Of a stretch of DNA of 64,000 nt, positions 15,160 through 23,577 are shown piece after piece. This DNA comes from Candidatus Bipolaricaulota bacterium (lineage in GTDB: Bacteria; Bipolaricaulota; Bipolaricaulia; UBA7950; UBA9294). The stretch's first letter is position 1. Each line of letters begins with the position of its first letter. Position numbers and translations under genes: made by a program. The stretch lies in NCBI GenBank assembly GCA_028278555.1, contig JANQEA010000079.1, forward strand, positions 124,001-188,000. Reading direction: 5' to 3'. The notes under the pieces were generated by a model. That model did not search any database, was not told where the DNA came from, and was given only the letters and a program-made list of their open reading frames with translations.

Positions 15160-17118
15160 TTATGCGTCCTGCTCGACCTGCTCCTTCAGTACCTCGACTG
15201 ACTCGGGGTTCTGCAGCGTCGTCAGGTCACCGACCGGCTCGCGCCGGACGAGCGCCTTCAGGACGCGGCGCATGATCTTCCCGCTTCGCGTCTTCGGGAC
15301 GTCGGCGGCGAAGATGATCCGATCCGGCCGGCCGGTCGGGCCGATCACCTGGTTAACCGTCGCCATCAGCTCCTTGCGGATCTCCTCGGACGGCTGGATG
15401 CCGCCGCGAAGAAGGACGAACGCGATCGGGACCTCGCCCTTCACGTCGTGCGGACGCGAGACGACCGCGACCTCGCTCACCTTGTCGTTCTGTGCGAGGG
15501 CGCTTTCGACTTCGGCGGTCGCCAACCGATGGCCGGCGACGTTCATCACGTCGTCGACGCGGCCGGTGATCCGGATGTTGCCCATCTCATCCTTCCGGGC
15601 GCCGTCGCTGGTGAAGTAGCGCTCCGGGCCGTACTCGGCGAAGTACTGCGCCTTGAACCGATCCATATCGCCGTAGATCCCGCGCGTCAGCGCCGGAGGG
15701 AACGGGTTGTAGATCGCCAAGTATCCGCCCTCGCCGGGGGCAAGCGGCTGTCCGGTTGAGTCGAGGATGTCGCCGCCGATTCCTGGGAAGGGGCGGCCGG
15801 CGATGGTCGGCATGAACGGGCCGATCCCCGGAAGGCTGTTGACCATGTTCGCGCCGGTCTCGGTCTGCCACCACGTATCGATGATCGGGCAGCGGCCGCC
15901 GCCGATCACCTCGAAATACCAATTCCACGCGTCGACGTTGATCGGCTCTCCGACCGTTCCGAGGAGTCGGAGCGAGGAGAGGTCGTACTTGTTCGGCCAC
16001 TCGTCGCCCCACTTCACGAACATCCGGATGGCGGTCGGTGCGGTGTAGAGCTGCGTCACCTTGTGCTTCTCGATGATCGCCCAGAACCGTCCGTTGTCCG
16101 GCGCGTCGGGCGAGCCCTCGTAGACAAGGGTGGCGATGCCGTTCATCAGCGGTCCGTAGTTGATGTAGGTGTGCCCCGTGATCCAGCCGACGTCGGCGGT
16201 ACACCAGAAGACATCGCCGTCGTGGAGGTCATAGTTCCATTTCGCGGTGGTGTAGGCCTGGACGGCGTACCCGCCGGTTGTGTGCATGATCCCCTTCGGC
16301 TTCCCGGTCGTCCCCGAGGTGTAGAGGAGGAACGAGAGGTCTTCGGCGTCCATCTCCTCAGCCGGGCAGTCGGCACTTGCGTCGGCCATCAGCTCGTGGT
16401 ACCAGCGGTCGCGGCCCTCAGTCATCGGGGCACTTCCGTCGAGTCGCTGGACGACGACGACGGTCTCGATCGGGGAGTTCTCGACGCCGAGGTCGGCGTT
16501 CTTCTTCAGGTTGATCGCCTTGCCGCGGCGATAGTAGCCATCGGCGGTGACGAGGACCTTCGCGCCGGCGTCGACCATCCGGTCCCGTAGGGACTCAGGA
16601 CTGAACGCGGAGAAGACGACGGAGTGCGGCGCGCCGATCCGGGCGCACGCCTGCATCGCGACGACGGCTTCGGGGATCATCGGCAGGTAGATCCCGACCC
16701 GATCCCCCTTTTCGACGCCGAGTCCCTTCAGGACGTTCGCGAATCGGCTGACGCGCTCGTGTAGCTGCGAGTAGGTCAGCTTCAGAGCCTCTTCCTCGAT
16801 CGGTTCCGGCTCCCAGATCAGGGCGATGTCGTCGCCCTTCCCAGCCTCGATGTGACGATCGAGCGAGTTGTAGGACAGATTCGTCTTTGCGCCGACGAAC
16901 CACTTGTAGGCGTGCGGCGCGTAGTCATAGGCCTTGTCCCATCGCTTGAACCAGTGCAGTTCCTCGGCGCGATCGGTCCAGAACGCGATCGGATCGGCCG
17001 CGGCCTGCTCGTAGATCGCCTCATCGGCGACCCACGCGCGCTCTTTCAGCGACTCGGCCGGCCAGTAGACGTTCTCCTTGGTCGGGTCTTTCTCGACCCA
17101 ACGAATCCCCTCTGACAC
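15160..17118 (-). CDS. acs: acetyl-CoA synthetase (AMP-forming)
   Basis: Activates acetate to acetyl-CoA with ATP going to AMP and PPi (652 residues, normal). It carries the adenylate-forming motif YTSGTTGKPKG, then TADVGWITGHTY, WQTETG, TGRVDDVMNVAGHR, and the acetylatable lysine motif RSGKIMRR near the C-terminus. The start is GTG 17118, chosen because AGGAGGT lies 5 nt upstream and the family N-terminus follows. The frame is open further upstream without similarity. The opposite-strand acetate symporter converges on it, so acetate uptake and activation are neighbours. Confidence 0.95.
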   Translation of the reverse strand: MSEGIRWVEKDPTKENVYWPAESLKERAWVADEAIYEQAAADPIAFWTDRAEELHWFKRWDKAYDYAPHAYKWFVGAKTNLSYNSLDRHIEAGKGDDIALIWEPEPIEEEALKLTYSQLHERVSRFANVLKGLGVEKGDRVGIYLPMIPEAVVAMQACARIGAPHSVVFSAFSPESLRDRMVDAGAKVLVTADGYYRRGKAINLKKNADLGVENSPIETVVVVQRLDGSAPMTEGRDRWYHELMADASADCPAEEMDAEDLSFLLYTSGTTGKPKGIMHTTGGYAVQAYTTAKWNYDLHDGDVFWCTADVGWITGHTYINYGPLMNGIATLVYEGSPDAPDNGRFWAIIEKHKVTQLYTAPTAIRMFVKWGDEWPNKYDLSSLRLLGTVGEPINVDAWNWYFEVIGGGRCPIIDTWWQTETGANMVNSLPGIGPFMPTIAGRPFPGIGGDILDSTGQPLAPGEGGYLAIYNPFPPALTRGIYGDMDRFKAQYFAEYGPERYFTSDGARKDEMGNIRITGRVDDVMNVAGHRLATAEVESALAQNDKVSEVAVVSRPHDVKGEVPIAFVLLRGGIQPSEEIRKELMATVNQVIGPTGRPDRIIFAADVPKTRSGKIMRRVLKALVRREPVGDLTTLQNPESVEVLKEQVEQDA

Positions 17119-17164
17119 GTGGTACCTCCTATTGCTGAAACGATGACGTTCGAAGGTGCGCCGA

Positions 17165-17193
17165 AGTCTAGCCGAACGAGCCTCTCGATGCAA
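17165..17193 (-). promoter_or_regulatory. promoter of acs
   Basis: Minus strand TTGCAT (17193-17188), 17-bp spacer, TAGACT (17170-17165). It predicts a leader of about 40 nt carrying the AGGAGGT site of acs. Confidence 0.55.
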
Positions 17194-17195
17194 CG

Positions 17196-17759
17196 CTAAA
17201 GCAGGAGGGATGGGGCGATACGGAGTAGCCAGGGGTGCCGAAACCAGAAGCGATAGATGGGGGCGCTCCGCGTCACCCGCTCGACGTACACCTCCGTCTC
17301 CGGGAAGACGTCGGAGTCATCGGCGAGCCATCGCTCGGCGTTCGCCGGGCCGGCGTTGTACGCCCGGAGCGCGTCGGACCGATTCCCGAATCGATCGAGC
17401 AGGCTGCGCAGGTACCAGGTGCCGAATCGCAGGTTCAAGCCCGGCTGTTCGAGCCAGCTGAGCTTGAAGTCGGAGATGCCGAGCTGCTCGGCAATCCAGG
17501 CTCCCGTCTCCGGCATAATCTGCATCAGGCCGACGGCCCCGACTGGAGAAACGGCCGACGCATCGAACCGGCTCTCGCAGCGGACGACGGCGGCGACAAA
17601 CGCCGGATCGAGCGTGTACTCGTGCGCGAGGGCGCTGATCTGCTCGGTGTACGCGATCGGGTAGAGAGCGCGGAGGCCGACGAGCCCGACGTAGACCGCC
17701 GCGAGGAGGAGAAGAACGATCAGGCCGGCGCGCGCCGCCCGCGATGCGAATCGTCGCAT
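17196..17759 (-). CDS. soluble lytic transglycosylase-like protein (SLT domain)
   Basis: 187-residue peptidoglycan-cleaving protein with one N-terminal membrane segment (about residues 11-32) that acts as anchor or signal. The SLT/goose-lysozyme domain has the catalytic glutamate in RCESRFDA, then GLMQIMPETG and AYNAGPANAERW. It probably acts outside the cytoplasmic membrane in wall turnover. It is divergent from the DUF502 gene. Confidence 0.9.
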   Translation of the reverse strand: MRRFASRAARAGLIVLLLLAAVYVGLVGLRALYPIAYTEQISALAHEYTLDPAFVAAVVRCESRFDASAVSPVGAVGLMQIMPETGAWIAEQLGISDFKLSWLEQPGLNLRFGTWYLRSLLDRFGNRSDALRAYNAGPANAERWLADDSDVFPETEVYVERVTRSAPIYRFWFRHPWLLRIAPSLLL

Positions 17760-17785
17760 GATCCTCTATCATACGCGGAATCCTC

Positions 17786-17791
17786 TATAAT
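17786..17791 (+). promoter_or_regulatory. -10 box (TATAAT) for the DUF502-accDA unit
   Basis: A perfect TATAAT lies in the 72-bp divergent gap, with transcription expected near 17798, about 34 nt before the DUF502 ATG. No good -35 is seen 16-18 bp upstream, so the call rests on the -10 and the position. Confidence 0.4.
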
Positions 17792-17831
17792 CCGGTCAGA
17801 CGCGAAACCCACACGCATCAGGCGAGGCACG

Positions 17832-18527
17832 ATGAAACGATTCCTCCTTTGGCTACGGACGACGTTTGTCAGCGGACTGCTGGCGATCCTCCCCGTCGGA
17901 GCGACGATCTTCATCGTCTGGGCCCTCTACAACCTGATCGACGGTCAGGTCGGGAGGAATACGGCGTTTGGGATGGTGATCGAACGGGTTCTCGGTCGTT
18001 GGATCCCGGGACTCGGGATCATCATCACGATCCTGCTCGTCTTCGTCATTGGGGTGATCACGCGGAGCGTCATCGGTCGGACGCTTCACTACTACTTCGA
18101 GCGGATCTTCTTCTCGTTCCCGGGCGTCCGGAAGATGTACGGAACGCTGAAGCAGTTCACCAGCGCGCTCCTCAATCGGGAGTCGACGACCTCGTTCAAG
18201 AAGGTCGTCATGTTCGAGTACCCGAAGGAAGGGATCAACGTCCTCGGGCTGGTGACGAACGAGGAACTGGGCGTCATCCGCGACATCACCGGAGAGGAGT
18301 GCCTGTTGGTCTACGCGCCGACGGCGCCGAATCCACTCTCCGGCTACATGCTGATCATCCCCGAGCGGCTCGTCACCTATATCGACATGCCGGTCGAGGA
18401 CGCGCTGTCGATGGTCGTCTCGAGCGGCTCGGTCCTGCCGGATAGCCTGAGGAGCGCCGCTGCGAAGGAGGGCGAGGCGACGAAGCGACCGAGGTTCTCC
18501 CCATTCCGGAAGCGAACGGTGAGGTGA
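17832..18527 (+). CDS. DUF502 family membrane protein
   Basis: 231-residue inner-membrane protein with two hydrophobic segments (about residues 11-33 and 58-80), followed by a soluble domain containing PGVRKMYGTLKQF and NPLSGYMLIIP, typical of DUF502. No biochemical function is established. The ATG at 17832 follows a weak GCGAGG site. The longer open frame upstream is antisense to the transglycosylase and not coding. Only 4 bp separate it from accD, so the genes are probably co-transcribed. Confidence 0.88.
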   Translation: MKRFLLWLRTTFVSGLLAILPVGATIFIVWALYNLIDGQVGRNTAFGMVIERVLGRWIPGLGIIITILLVFVIGVITRSVIGRTLHYYFERIFFSFPGVRKMYGTLKQFTSALLNRESTTSFKKVVMFEYPKEGINVLGLVTNEELGVIRDITGEECLLVYAPTAPNPLSGYMLIIPERLVTYIDMPVEDALSMVVSSGSVLPDSLRSAAAKEGEATKRPRFSPFRKRTVR

Positions 18528-18531
18528 TCCG

Positions 18532-19374
18532 ATGCCGATCTTTAGAGAGAAGGACTACCTACGAGTCGATCTCGATCGAGAGCCGGACGAGTCCCTATGG
18601 ATGAAGTGCAAATCCTGTGGCGAGCTCGTCTTCAAGCGCCGCGTTCGCGAGAACAACAACATCTGCCCGAGCTGCGGCGAGTACTTCTTTCTCACCTCGA
18701 TCGAGCGGATCGGGCTGCTGATCGACGAAGGGAGCTTCGAGGACATCACCCTTCCGATCGTCGCTGACGATCCGCTCGAGTTCTCCGATCGGAAGACGTA
18801 TCCGGAACGGGTCGAAGAAACACAGAGGAAGACGGGCCTCGGTGACGCCATCCTGATCGGCCGCGGAACGATCGAGGGGTTCCCGATCGTGATCGGCGTG
18901 ATGGACTTCCGGTTCATCGGTGGGAGCATGGGATCGGTCGTCGGCGAGCAGATCTGTCACGGAATCGAGACGGCGATCGAGGCGGAATGCCCGTTCGTCC
19001 TCGTCTCGTCATCCGGAGGAGCGCGCCTCCAGGAGGGACTCTTCTCCCTGCTGCAGATGGCGAAGACGGCGGCTGTCCGCGCACGACTCGCCGGAGCGGG
19101 CCTACCTTTCATCTCGGTGATGACCTATCCGACCTCCGGTGGCGTGCAGGCGTCGATTGCCAGCCTCGGCGACGTGATCATCGCCGAGCGCGGCGCTCTG
19201 ATCGGCTTCGCCGGACGGCGGGTCATCCAGAATGCGATGAGCCAGGAGCTGCCGGAGGACTTCCAGTCGGACGCGTTCGCGTTCAAGCATGGCGCGATCG
19301 ACCGTGTGGTCGGCCGTGACGGGATGCGGGAGGAGCTCTCCTCCCTACTTGGATTCTTCGTGGAGGCCCGATGA
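18532..19374 (+). CDS. accD: acetyl-CoA carboxylase carboxyltransferase subunit beta
   Basis: Beta subunit of the carboxyltransferase that makes malonyl-CoA for fatty acid synthesis (280 residues). The N-terminal zinc ribbon is seen as CKSCGELV and CPSCGEYF. The crotonase-like core has the SSSGGARLQEG and TYPTSGGVQAS motifs. Its stop overlaps the accA start by 4 bp, giving the equal translation needed for an alpha2beta2 complex. Confidence 0.96.
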   Translation: MPIFREKDYLRVDLDREPDESLWMKCKSCGELVFKRRVRENNNICPSCGEYFFLTSIERIGLLIDEGSFEDITLPIVADDPLEFSDRKTYPERVEETQRKTGLGDAILIGRGTIEGFPIVIGVMDFRFIGGSMGSVVGEQICHGIETAIEAECPFVLVSSSGGARLQEGLFSLLQMAKTAAVRARLAGAGLPFISVMTYPTSGGVQASIASLGDVIIAERGALIGFAGRRVIQNAMSQELPEDFQSDAFAFKHGAIDRVVGRDGMREELSSLLGFFVEAR

Positions 19375-20330
19375 GCGACGAACGGACGCTCGACCTGCTC
19401 GAAGCGAAGATCGAGGAGTTGCGGCATCTCGACGCGGCCGATGGGATCGATCTGTCGAAGGAGATCGAGAAGCTCGAGACGAAGCTCGAGGAGCTTCGCG
19501 TCGAGCTGTACGCGAACTTGACCGACTGGGAGCGGGTGAAGCTTGCCCGGCACCCGAAGCGTCCCTATGCGCTCGATTACATCGGCGCGGTCTTCACCGA
19601 CTTCTACGAGCTCCACGGCGATCGGATCGACAGCGACGATCGATCTCTCGTTGCCGGGCTCGCCCGACTCGACGGGCGCTCGGTCGTCGTCCTCGGACAG
19701 CAGAAGGGACGATCGACCGAGGAGAACAAGGAACGGTTCTTCGGGATGACGCGCCCGCAGGGGTATCGAAAAGCACTCCGCGCCATGCGGATGGCGGAGC
19801 GCTTCGGTTTTCCTGTGATTACGCTGATCGACACCCCGGGGGCCTATCCGGGCCTCGAGTCGGAGGAGTCGAACATCGGCGGGGCGATCGCCGAGAACTT
19901 GTCAGCGATGTCGGGTCTCGGGGTTCCGATCGTTGCCGTCGTCATCGGCGAGGGAGGGTCGGGCGGTGCGCTGGCGATCGGACTCGCCGATCGTGTCCTG
20001 ATGCTCGAGAACGCTGTCTACACCGTCATCAGTCCGGAAAGCGCTGCCGTGATCCTCTGGAAGGACAAAGAGCGGATGAAGGAGGCGGCGGAGGCGCTCA
20101 ACCTGACCGCCGAGCATCTGCACGATCTTGGGCTGATCGACGGAGTGATCCCCGAGCCGCTCGGCGGAGCGCACAAGGACTTCGACCAGACGGCCGCTGC
20201 GCTTCGGGACGCGATCACCGGACAGCTGGCGGAGCTGGCGAAGCTGAAGCCGGCGAAGCTGCTGGAGGAGCGGTACGAGCGCTATCGAACGGTCGGCCGC
20301 TATCGAGACGCGTCCGTAAGCGGCGAATGA
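19371..20330 (+). CDS. accA: acetyl-CoA carboxylase carboxyltransferase subunit alpha
   Basis: Alpha subunit (319 residues) paired with AccD. Family features: N-terminal coiled helix, HPKRPYALDYI, DTPGAYPGLESEE and GEGGSGGALAIGLADRV, the oxyanion-hole glycines. It overlaps accD by 4 bp at the start and the HycI-like gene by 4 bp at the end. Biotin carboxylase and carrier genes are not in the window. Confidence 0.96.
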   Translation: MSDERTLDLLEAKIEELRHLDAADGIDLSKEIEKLETKLEELRVELYANLTDWERVKLARHPKRPYALDYIGAVFTDFYELHGDRIDSDDRSLVAGLARLDGRSVVVLGQQKGRSTEENKERFFGMTRPQGYRKALRAMRMAERFGFPVITLIDTPGAYPGLESEESNIGGAIAENLSAMSGLGVPIVAVVIGEGGSGGALAIGLADRVLMLENAVYTVISPESAAVILWKDKERMKEAAEALNLTAEHLHDLGLIDGVIPEPLGGAHKDFDQTAAALRDAITGQLAELAKLKPAKLLEERYERYRTVGRYRDASVSGE

Positions 20331-20812
20331 AGCGAATGCTCCTCGGGGTCGGGAACCGCCTGTCGCGCGACGACGGTGCCGGACCGATCCTCGCCGAACG
20401 ACTTGGCGGAACCGACTGGGTGGCGATTGACTGCGGGACATCGCTCGAGAACGCCGCCGGGATCGTCTCGCGCGAGCGCCCCGACCTGCTGGTGATCGCC
20501 GATGCCGCGCGGATGGGACTCCCTCCGGGGACGGTCCGCCGACTCCCACCTCCCTCGGTCGATCGGATGCTCGTCTCGACCCACGGCCTGCCGCTCTCGT
20601 TTTTCCTCGATCGGATCTCCACCGCAGCGTCCGAGACCGTCATCCTGGGAATCGAACCGGCCGATCTGTCGTTCGGCGAGGGGTTGTCCCCGCTGGTGGA
20701 TGAGGCCCTCAGGAGCCTCGGTGATGCGCTCTGTCGCGGCTCGGAGGGACTCGGATCGATTCCGTCGTTTGCGGGGGATGCCGGCATGGATGACGGAGCG
20801 CAGATTTCTTGA
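20327..20812 (+). CDS. HycI-type [NiFe]-hydrogenase maturation protease
   Basis: 161-residue endopeptidase of the HycI/HybD family, which trims the C-terminus of the hydrogenase large subunit after nickel insertion. Visible: LGVGNRLSRDDGAGP at the start, DCGTSLEN, a metal-binding IADA stretch, STHGLPLSF and GIEPADLSFGEGLS. The STHGLPL form is that of group 4 (Hyc/Ech) hydrogenase proteases. No hydrogenase structural genes are nearby, so its substrate must be encoded elsewhere. ATG overlaps the accA stop. Confidence 0.85.
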   Translation: MKRMLLGVGNRLSRDDGAGPILAERLGGTDWVAIDCGTSLENAAGIVSRERPDLLVIADAARMGLPPGTVRRLPPPSVDRMLVSTHGLPLSFFLDRISTAASETVILGIEPADLSFGEGLSPLVDEALRSLGDALCRGSEGLGSIPSFAGDAGMDDGAQIS

Positions 20813-20837
20813 GCGAGCCGAGGGAAGCCGATAGAGT
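20809..20837 (+). promoter_or_regulatory. promoter for the aldolase-phosphofructokinase unit
   Basis: TTGAGC (20809-20814) overlaps the end of the HycI-like gene; 17-bp spacer, then TAGAGT (20832-20837). Transcription from about 20844 leaves a 139-nt leader before the aldolase GTG. Confidence 0.5.
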
Positions 20838-20930
20838 AGCCTGGACGAAATCGGACACGGAATGGGCGATGTACCGTCAGGTGCGTTCGAGTCGGTTTCG
20901 TGGATCGCGAAGGACTCAGCGGAGGGAAGG

Positions 20931-21005
20931 ATGCACAGGGAGCACATGTGGATGGGCATCCCGGTCGAAGGAGGGGACGGCCGTGCCATTCTGTGGGGGA
21001 GATAG
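20931..21005 (+). CDS. 24-codon small ORF overlapping the aldolase start
   Basis: ATG 20931 follows a strong GGAGGGAAGG ribosome site and reads 24 codons to TAG at 21003-21005, ending 20 nt inside the aldolase gene in another frame. The peptide has hydrophobic and Gly-rich content (MWMGIPVEGG, RAILWGR) and no family I know. It could be a leader peptide that couples translation to the aldolase, a small protein, or chance. Support is the ribosome site and the position only. Confidence 0.3.
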   Translation: MHREHMWMGIPVEGGDGRAILWGR

Positions 21006-21993
21006 ACTTCGCGAGGCGTACCGCAGAGCTCAGGCCGAACGCTTCGCGTTCATGGCGAACAACGTCGCCGAGCCGAACATTTTGATCGGTCTTCTCGAGG
21101 CATCTACGGAGGCTCGTTCCGATCTTCTCGTCCAGATCAGCCCGGGCGCAGCCAAGTTCGCCGGCGGCGGGGACAAGCGGGCCGGACTGAGAGGGCTCTC
21201 TGCACTAATCCGTGAACTCGCTGCCCCGTACCCGATCTGCGTCTTCATCAACCTCGACCATTTCACGCGGGGCGAGATGGAGCTGATCGAAGAGGCGATT
21301 GAGGACAGGCTCGTCTCGTCGATCATGATTGACGCGTCGCAGGAAGCGTTCGAGGAGAACATCCGACTCAGCCGTGCAGTCGCGGAGGCGGCCGCCGGTA
21401 CGGGGATCCTGATCGAGGCCGAGCTCGGGAAGATCAAGGGCGTCGAGGACGAGATCTCGTCGGACGAGGCCCTCTACACCGACCCGGACGAGGCGGTCGA
21501 GTTCGTCGAACGGACCGCCGCGGACCTTCTCGCGATCTCCGTGGGCACGCAGCACGGCGTCTCCAAGGGGCGCGACCTCGAGCTTCGCGTCGATCTCGCG
21601 GCGAAGATTCGTGACCGCCTCGCGGCCGCAGGTCTCGACGCACCGCTCGTCCTCCACGGGACCTCGGGCCTCCTCCCCGAGCAGGTTCAGGAGATGATCG
21701 GCTACGGAATCTGCAAGCTGAACAAGGACACGCACTATCAGTACGTCTACGGCCGGACGGCGACTGAGTTCTTCGCCGAACACGCGACGGACATCCTCCC
21801 GCCGGAGGGTGTCGAGGATGACGTGGGCAACCTGTTCGCGAGGGGTGATTGGAGCCCGAACAAGAAGGCGTTCGATCCGCGGGCCGTCGGCGCGGAGATC
21901 CAGGCACGGGTTCGCGAGATTGCACACGCCCTGATCGAGCAGGCCGGAAGCAGCGGGAAGACGCTGTGGGAAGCAAGGGAGGACCAACAATGA
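20983..21993 (+). CDS. class II fructose-bisphosphate aldolase family protein
   Basis: Zinc-dependent aldolase family (336 residues from GTG 20983, which has GGAGGGG 6 nt upstream). It interconverts fructose-1,6-bisphosphate with the two triose phosphates, or a related sugar phosphate. Motifs: NNVAEPN near the start, FINLDHF with the first zinc histidine, EAELGKIKGVEDE, GTQHGVSKG, LVLHGTSG and KLNKDTHYQ. The usual DHG/DHA is DHF here, so substrate may differ. The next gene is phosphofructokinase with an ATGA overlap, strongly supporting the glycolytic or gluconeogenic role. Confidence 0.88.
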   Translation: MPFCGGDRLREAYRRAQAERFAFMANNVAEPNILIGLLEASTEARSDLLVQISPGAAKFAGGGDKRAGLRGLSALIRELAAPYPICVFINLDHFTRGEMELIEEAIEDRLVSSIMIDASQEAFEENIRLSRAVAEAAAGTGILIEAELGKIKGVEDEISSDEALYTDPDEAVEFVERTAADLLAISVGTQHGVSKGRDLELRVDLAAKIRDRLAAAGLDAPLVLHGTSGLLPEQVQEMIGYGICKLNKDTHYQYVYGRTATEFFAEHATDILPPEGVEDDVGNLFARGDWSPNKKAFDPRAVGAEIQARVREIAHALIEQAGSSGKTLWEAREDQQ

Positions 21994-23015
21994 GAGCCGG
22001 GGTGTTGACCGGCGGCGGGGATTCCCCGGGGATCAATGCGGCGCTCCGATCGATCGTCCGCTTCGGTTGCAAGCATGGGGTCGACATCGTCGGGTTCGAA
22101 GAAGGATGGAAGGGCGCGGTCGAAAATCTGGTCCGTCCGCTGACCCCGATCGACGTATCGGGGATCCTGCATGTCGGAGGGACGATCCTCCGAAGCTCCC
22201 GGACGAACCCTTTCCGGATCGACGACGGCCCGCAGAAGGTCATCGAGACGCTCTCCGTGAACGCGGTCGACTTCCTGATTGCGATCGGCGGCGATGATAC
22301 GCTCGGCGTCGCGCATCGACTCGGCGAGCACGGCGTGAAGGCGATCGGGATCCCTCAGACGATCGACAATGACATCGCGATGACCGACTACACGCTCGGA
22401 TTCTCCTCCGCGTTGGAGGCGATCACCGACGCGCTCGATCGGCTTCACACGACGGCCGCCTCGCACCACCGCGTGCTGATCCTCGAGGTGATGGGGCGGG
22501 ATGCCGGGTGGTTGAGCCTGATGGGCGGGGTCGCCGGCGGCGCTGACGTGATCCTGATTCCGGAACAGCGCTTCAATGTCGATTCGATTTTCCGGAAGAT
22601 CAAGCGGAGGGAGCACCTGAAGAAACGATTCAGCATCGTCATCATCGCCGAAGGGGCCGAGCCGGAGGGGACCGAAGGGCAGGTCGTCGAAGAGGCCGAA
22701 GTCGACGCGTTCGGCCATGTGCGGCTCGGAGGCGTCGGTCAGTACGTCGCCAACCAGCTCTCCAAACGGATGCAAATCCCGGTGCGGGTCACCAATCTGG
22801 CCTACCTGCAACGCGGCGGGAGCCCGTCGCCGTTCGATCGAATCCTCGCGACCCGGTTCGGCGCCGCGTCGATCGAATTCGCGTTGGAGGGCGAGTTCGA
22901 CGTGATGACCGCGATCCACGGAACACAGATTGTCCCGGTTCCGCTCGGCGACGCTCTCGCGGAGATGCGACCGGTCGATGAGGGTCTCCTCTATCTCGTC
23001 GATCTGTTCGAATAG
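21990..23015 (+). CDS. 6-phosphofructokinase, possibly PPi-dependent
   Basis: 341-residue phosphofructokinase-family enzyme with GGGDSPGINA, GGTILRSSRTNPF, the IGGDDTLG loop and TIDND. In this family Asp at the second position after GGD (GGDD rather than GGDG) is linked to pyrophosphate use. The residue before TIDND is Gln (IPQTIDND), where ATP enzymes have Gly and PPi enzymes usually Lys. The phosphate donor is therefore uncertain, but the GGDDT form favours PPi. A reversible PPi enzyme would suit an energy-limited anaerobe. Confidence 0.9.
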   Translation: MRAGVLTGGGDSPGINAALRSIVRFGCKHGVDIVGFEEGWKGAVENLVRPLTPIDVSGILHVGGTILRSSRTNPFRIDDGPQKVIETLSVNAVDFLIAIGGDDTLGVAHRLGEHGVKAIGIPQTIDNDIAMTDYTLGFSSALEAITDALDRLHTTAASHHRVLILEVMGRDAGWLSLMGGVAGGADVILIPEQRFNVDSIFRKIKRREHLKKRFSIVIIAEGAEPEGTEGQVVEEAEVDAFGHVRLGGVGQYVANQLSKRMQIPVRVTNLAYLQRGGSPSPFDRILATRFGAASIEFALEGEFDVMTAIHGTQIVPVPLGDALAEMRPVDEGLLYLVDLFE

Positions 23016-23039
23016 GGGTACGGCTACGCTGAGGCGGCA

Positions 23040-23504
23040 CTACTCCGATCCAAGCTCCGGCGGAAGAACTCCGGAGAGGAGAAGGCCGATGAGGGTCTTC
23101 CCGTCGTCGATCTGTCGCGATGCGATCATCTCGGCGAGCGCCGTCTGCGGGAACGGGCGACAGGCATCGATCTCGCCCGGGTGGAATCCCTTCACAGGTC
23201 GAAGACCCAGCGCGCGGAACAGCGTGATCCGCTCGTTGGAGAAGCCGGGCGTCGTGAAGAACGTTGCCAGTTCGACCCATGTCTCCGCGGAGTGCCCAGT
23301 CTCCTCGCGCAGCTCGCGCCGGGCGCAGGAGAGTGGGTCTTCGCCCGGATCGATCTTCCCGGCAGGAATCTCCCACAGGTCGGTCGACACAGCGTGTCGA
23401 TACTGCCTGACGAGGAGGATATCGCTGTTGGGCAAGATGGGAACGATCGCCGTTGCGCCGGGGTGGACGACGACTTCCCGCGTCGTCTCGGTGCCGTCGT
23501 TCAA
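23040..23504 (-). CDS. NUDIX hydrolase, ADP-ribose pyrophosphatase type
   Basis: NUDIX hydrolase (155 codons from TTG 23504). The signature is present as GKIDPGEDPLSCARRELREETG in family form GX5EX7REUXEEXGU, with HPGATAIVP upstream, typical of ADP-sugar pyrophosphatases. Similarity clearly continues upstream of the TTG, in frame to about 23573 (VFHGRLLDLYVDRIEL), yet no ATG, GTG or TTG exists there before an in-frame stop. The true start may be a rare codon near 23550-23573, just after the korC stop. It is the last gene of the kor group. Confidence 0.85.
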   Translation of the reverse strand: MNDGTETTREVVVHPGATAIVPILPNSDILLVRQYRHAVSTDLWEIPAGKIDPGEDPLSCARRELREETGHSAETWVELATFFTTPGFSNERITLFRALGLRPVKGFHPGEIDACRPFPQTALAEMIASRQIDDGKTLIGLLLSGVLPPELGSE

Positions 23505-23577
23505 CTCGATCCGATCGACGTAGAGGTCGAGCAGACGTCCATGAAAGACGTCCTCGTGGTCGACGATGCGGATCGGT

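Noticed and set aside
20812-20983. N-terminal extension of the aldolase from 20809
   Set aside because: The upstream translation is Arg/Ser-rich and low in family similarity; the conserved aldolase start follows GTG 20983 with an SD site.
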